From assembly GCA_036759185.1 (NCBI GenBank), contig DAIOVD010000093.1, positions 1 through 16,135 of the forward strand: a stretch of DNA of 16,135 nt. The letters run 5' to 3'. The notes beneath the pieces were generated by a model. That model made no database searches. It saw only the letters and a program-made list of their open reading frames with translations, and was not told where the DNA came from. This stretch comes from CAMDMI01 sp036759185. GTDB taxonomy: Bacteria; Bacteroidota; Bacteroidia; Cytophagales; Flexibacteraceae. Shown here one piece after another: positions 13,842 to 16,135 of the stretch; within the stretch, counting starts at the first letter, position 1; each line of letters opens with the position of its first letter. Position numbers and translations under genes: made by a program.

Positions 13842-15239
13842 TCACTTCCGGAAAATCCGGGCATTGATTTTTCCATCTTCTCTTTTTTCTATGCCAACGT
13901 ACACACCTTCCGGAAGAGAGGCAACCGACAATCTTGATTCTCCCCGAGCACTTTGCTTTAAAATCCTGCCTTGTAAATCGGCCAGTTCCATTCTGGAATC
14001 AGCTTGCTCTGAACGCAAAAAGGATTCTGAACCTTTGTCGTATTTCCATTCAAACTTTTCAGTTGGAACCATTTTCGAACCGACAGAAACCGTGAAAACC
14101 GGCTGCAGATCCGGATTTTCCCTCCGCATCAGGTAGGCCTGCGAATTGGATACCCCACAAAAATGAAAAACTGAATCGCCGGAAATACTCAGGTCGTACA
14201 TGGGACTTGGTCCGTCCAGTGACCAGAATTTTTCACCCAGGCTGTTTCCTTCCGTACCGAGTCTCATCAGGAAAGGCCCGATTGGACCAGCGCCTCCATT
14301 TCCTGCATTCGAATAGCCTCCAACCCAAAAACCGGGTCCCGTTGCTTTGCGGATCAGAAATGCGGCATCCTGCCCCGGTGATCCAATCCACTGCTGCCAC
14401 AGTATTTGTCCATCAGAGCTCAGGACTGTCAGTTCATTGTCAAATAAAGATCCGGCTGAAGTGGACGATTCGCCCACCACCCAGATTCGTCCGCTGGAAT
14501 CTTCCACCAGGGTTTGCGGACCGTCGTTCCATTGGGTATCAATGATTTTGTCCCAGATCACAGCGCCATTGGAATCGAGTTTGACTACCATGGGATTGTA
14601 GCCGGTTGTGTATATGTCTCCACAAAAAATAAAAGAGCCATCCCGGGCTTCCATCACATTTGCCACTCTTTCTGTGAAGGCATAGCTTTCTTCAAAAATC
14701 CATTCTGTTCCCGCATTTGCCGGATTCACTTTGGCTACAAAAAAGTTGTTTCCCTGAGGACCGGGGCCGGCACGAAAACCGCTGACAATCAGTTTGCCAG
14801 ATCGGGTTTTGAGTACGTCTTCAAGAATTGCTTCATCCAGTTCCGGGATATGTTCGAAGCGGATGATGCTTTGAGTATCGGCAATGGCAAGCCAGTTTTC
14901 AGTCGTGTCGGTCTGGTTTTTTTGTCCGATGACAATGGCGATCTGTCCGTTTGAAAGCTGTGCCATGCCAGACCAGGTTTGTGCCCCCGGAGCCGGAATT
15001 GGAATCCGGCGATGCAGGGATCCGTCCTTTTTGAGGCGGTAAAACCAGGCTACCGGACTGCTTTCCCCAACGGGTACTTTAGTTCCGCCAAGCCAGATCG
15101 ATTGGTCCGGAGAAACAATCAGGTTGTTGGCCGTTTGCTGAATAGCCGAATCGAGGAAAATCCGGGTAAATTCCTGTGCTCTTAATTCAAATGAAAAAAG
15201 AAAAGTCAGTAACAGAAAAAAGTGTGTTGGCCGGATCAT
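13842..15239 (-). CDS. Secreted beta-propeller-like protein with a divergent T9SS-type C-terminus
   Basis: A 465-residue protein from ATG 15239, chosen because it opens directly into a signal peptide (MIRPTHFFLLLTFLFSFELRAQ); the longer frame from TTG 15269 would overlap the tyrS stop. The mature protein has repeated blade-like segments with small hydrophobic strands and GG/DG turns (IWLGGTKV, GKLIVSGFR, GSFIFCGDIY, GRIWVVGESS, GFWVGGYSN), suggesting a six- or seven-bladed beta-propeller of the delta-60/kelch-like kind. The last about 60 residues (MELADLQGRILKQ ... LPEGVYVGIEK) resemble the second half of a T9SS sorting domain but lack the usual YPNP motif. Function is unknown; it is probably extracellular. 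It follows tyrS by 26 bp and precedes the kinase fusion by 66 bp. Confidence 0.75.
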   Translation of the reverse strand: MIRPTHFFLLLTFLFSFELRAQEFTRIFLDSAIQQTANNLIVSPDQSIWLGGTKVPVGESSPVAWFYRLKKDGSLHRRIPIPAPGAQTWSGMAQLSNGQIAIVIGQKNQTDTTENWLAIADTQSIIRFEHIPELDEAILEDVLKTRSGKLIVSGFRAGPGPQGNNFFVAKVNPANAGTEWIFEESYAFTERVANVMEARDGSFIFCGDIYTTGYNPMVVKLDSNGAVIWDKIIDTQWNDGPQTLVEDSSGRIWVVGESSTSAGSLFDNELTVLSSDGQILWQQWIGSPGQDAAFLIRKATGPGFWVGGYSNAGNGGAGPIGPFLMRLGTEGNSLGEKFWSLDGPSPMYDLSISGDSVFHFCGVSNSQAYLMRRENPDLQPVFTVSVGSKMVPTEKFEWKYDKGSESFLRSEQADSRMELADLQGRILKQSARGESRLSVASLPEGVYVGIEKREDGKINARIFRK

Positions 15240-15265
15240 AATTCGATTCCGGCCCAAGATACGAA

Positions 15266-16135
15266 TCAACCGGCTTTCACCAGATAGTAGTTCTTTTTTC
15301 CTTTCTGAATCAACAGATATTTGCCGCAGAGCAAAGGCACCATAGGCTGGTCGCCACTCAAGATTTTTACTTTGTTGGCCGAAATGGCGCCAGACTGGAA
15401 CATTTTCTTCGCTTCCGATTTGGAAGGTAAAATTCCGTTCTGGGTATCGGCACTTAACAAAGTCGCCCAGTCGTGCGTGAGATTCTCAGCACTGGTTTCA
15501 AACGTCGGCACGCCGGCAAAAACCTGACTGAACTGTTCATCCGAAATCGTTTCCAGTTCATCCAACGTTCCTTTTCCAAAAAGGACTTCCGTTGTCAGTC
15601 GGGCAGTGAGTACACCTTCTTTTCCATGAACCAGTCGGGTAATCTCTTCTGCCAGTGTTTTTTGTAAGCGACGCAAGGATGGATCCTTTTGATGCTCGGC
15701 TTCTTCGGCCTCGATGGTTTCCTTTGAAAGGAAGGTCATTCTCCGCAAAAGGACGGGTGCTTCTTCATCGGCGGCATTGAGGAAATATTGGTAAAATTGG
15801 TATGGAGACGTCAGTTCCGCATCCAGCCACACGTTTCCGCCTTCCGATTTCCCAAACTTACTTCCGTCGGCTTTGGTGAGCAGGGGAGTGGTGATGGCAA
15901 ATGCATCCACAGTTCCACCCATCCGGCGGATCAGTTCGGTTCCGGCGGTGATGTTGCCCCACTGATCCGAACCGCCCATTTGCAGACGGCAATTTTTGTT
16001 TTCATACAGCCATTGGTAGTCAAATCCCTGCAACAACTGGTAGCTGAATTCGGTAAACGACAACCCGGTTTCCAGGCGGCGCTGCACCGAATCTTTGGCC
16101 ATCATATAATTGACGGTGAGGTGCTTTCCGATTTT
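15266..16135 (-). CDS. tyrS: Tyrosyl-tRNA synthetase, 5'-partial
   Basis: The C-terminal about 289 residues of tyrosyl-tRNA synthetase, which charges tRNA-Tyr with tyrosine in the cytoplasm. The frame stays open to the right edge (KIGKHLTVNYMMAKDSV is family sequence upstream of the Met at 16105), so about 135 N-terminal residues including the HIGH signature lie outside the window. Visible are LQMGGSDQWGNI, typical of the Tyr-binding region, the KMSKS-type loop as KFGKS (bases 15845-15859), and a C-terminal S4-like RNA-binding domain (LPSKSEAKKMFQSGAI ... KKNYYLVKAG). It is the first of three co-oriented minus-strand genes and ends 26 bp before the next start. Confidence 0.96.
   Translation of the reverse strand, partial: KIGKHLTVNYMMAKDSVQRRLETGLSFTEFSYQLLQGFDYQWLYENKNCRLQMGGSDQWGNITAGTELIRRMGGTVDAFAITTPLLTKADGSKFGKSEGGNVWLDAELTSPYQFYQYFLNAADEEAPVLLRRMTFLSKETIEAEEAEHQKDPSLRRLQKTLAEEITRLVHGKEGVLTARLTTEVLFGKGTLDELETISDEQFSQVFAGVPTFETSAENLTHDWATLLSADTQNGILPSKSEAKKMFQSGAISANKVKILSGDQPMVPLLCGKYLLIQKGKKNYYLVKAG

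Overview
The window looks like a chromosomal scaffold piece from a member of the Bacteroidota. Three secreted proteins end in (or resemble) the C-terminal sorting domain of the type IX secretion system (T9SS). One gene encodes a DUF5686-type outer-membrane protein with a carboxypeptidase-regulatory-like N-terminus, a family typical of this phylum. A run of exactly 100 N (12521-12620) marks an assembly gap, so this is probably a draft or metagenome-assembled genome. I cannot place it below phylum. No rRNA, tRNA, CRISPR array or insertion sequence was recognised.

Layout. 1-3053 (+): the C-terminal part of a very large repetitive T9SS surface protein (Ig-like repeats, two MopE-type metal-binding motifs, seven PKD-like repeats, sorting domain), closed by a strong terminator. 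3158-3706 (+): a lipoprotein cyclophilin. 3819-5258 (-): a second T9SS cargo protein with a sigma70-like promoter. 5259-5711: a 453-bp divergent intergenic region with small repeats. 5712-9289 (+): the three-gene proton-translocating NAD(P) transhydrogenase operon (alpha1, alpha2, beta). It is interrupted between alpha1 and alpha2 by an AT-rich HEPN/minimal-nucleotidyltransferase pair (6849-7561). A terminator follows at 9314-9358. 9359-9683: non-coding DNA with a striking cluster of GTTGCA/TTGCAAC motifs. 9684-12428 (+): the DUF5686 outer-membrane protein. 12429-12698: a short convergent region with a CGCAGAG-type repeat next to the gap. 12699-16135 (-): three co-oriented genes, in transcription order tyrS (partial), a T9SS-like beta-propeller protein, and a fused cytidylyltransferase/GHMP-kinase.

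How it fits together. The transhydrogenase uses the proton gradient to drive NADPH formation from NADH. The HEPN/MNT pair is compactly inserted (9-bp and 6-bp junctions, 25-bp mutual overlap), has 35% GC against 53% in a sampled stretch of the alpha1 gene, and is probably a transferred toxin-antitoxin or defence-type module that uses the host operon for transcription. The fused nucleotidyltransferase-sugar kinase probably makes an activated sugar for a surface glycan. The most noteworthy items are the module inside the pnt operon, the compact fusion enzyme, and the in-phase GTTGCA repeat cluster.
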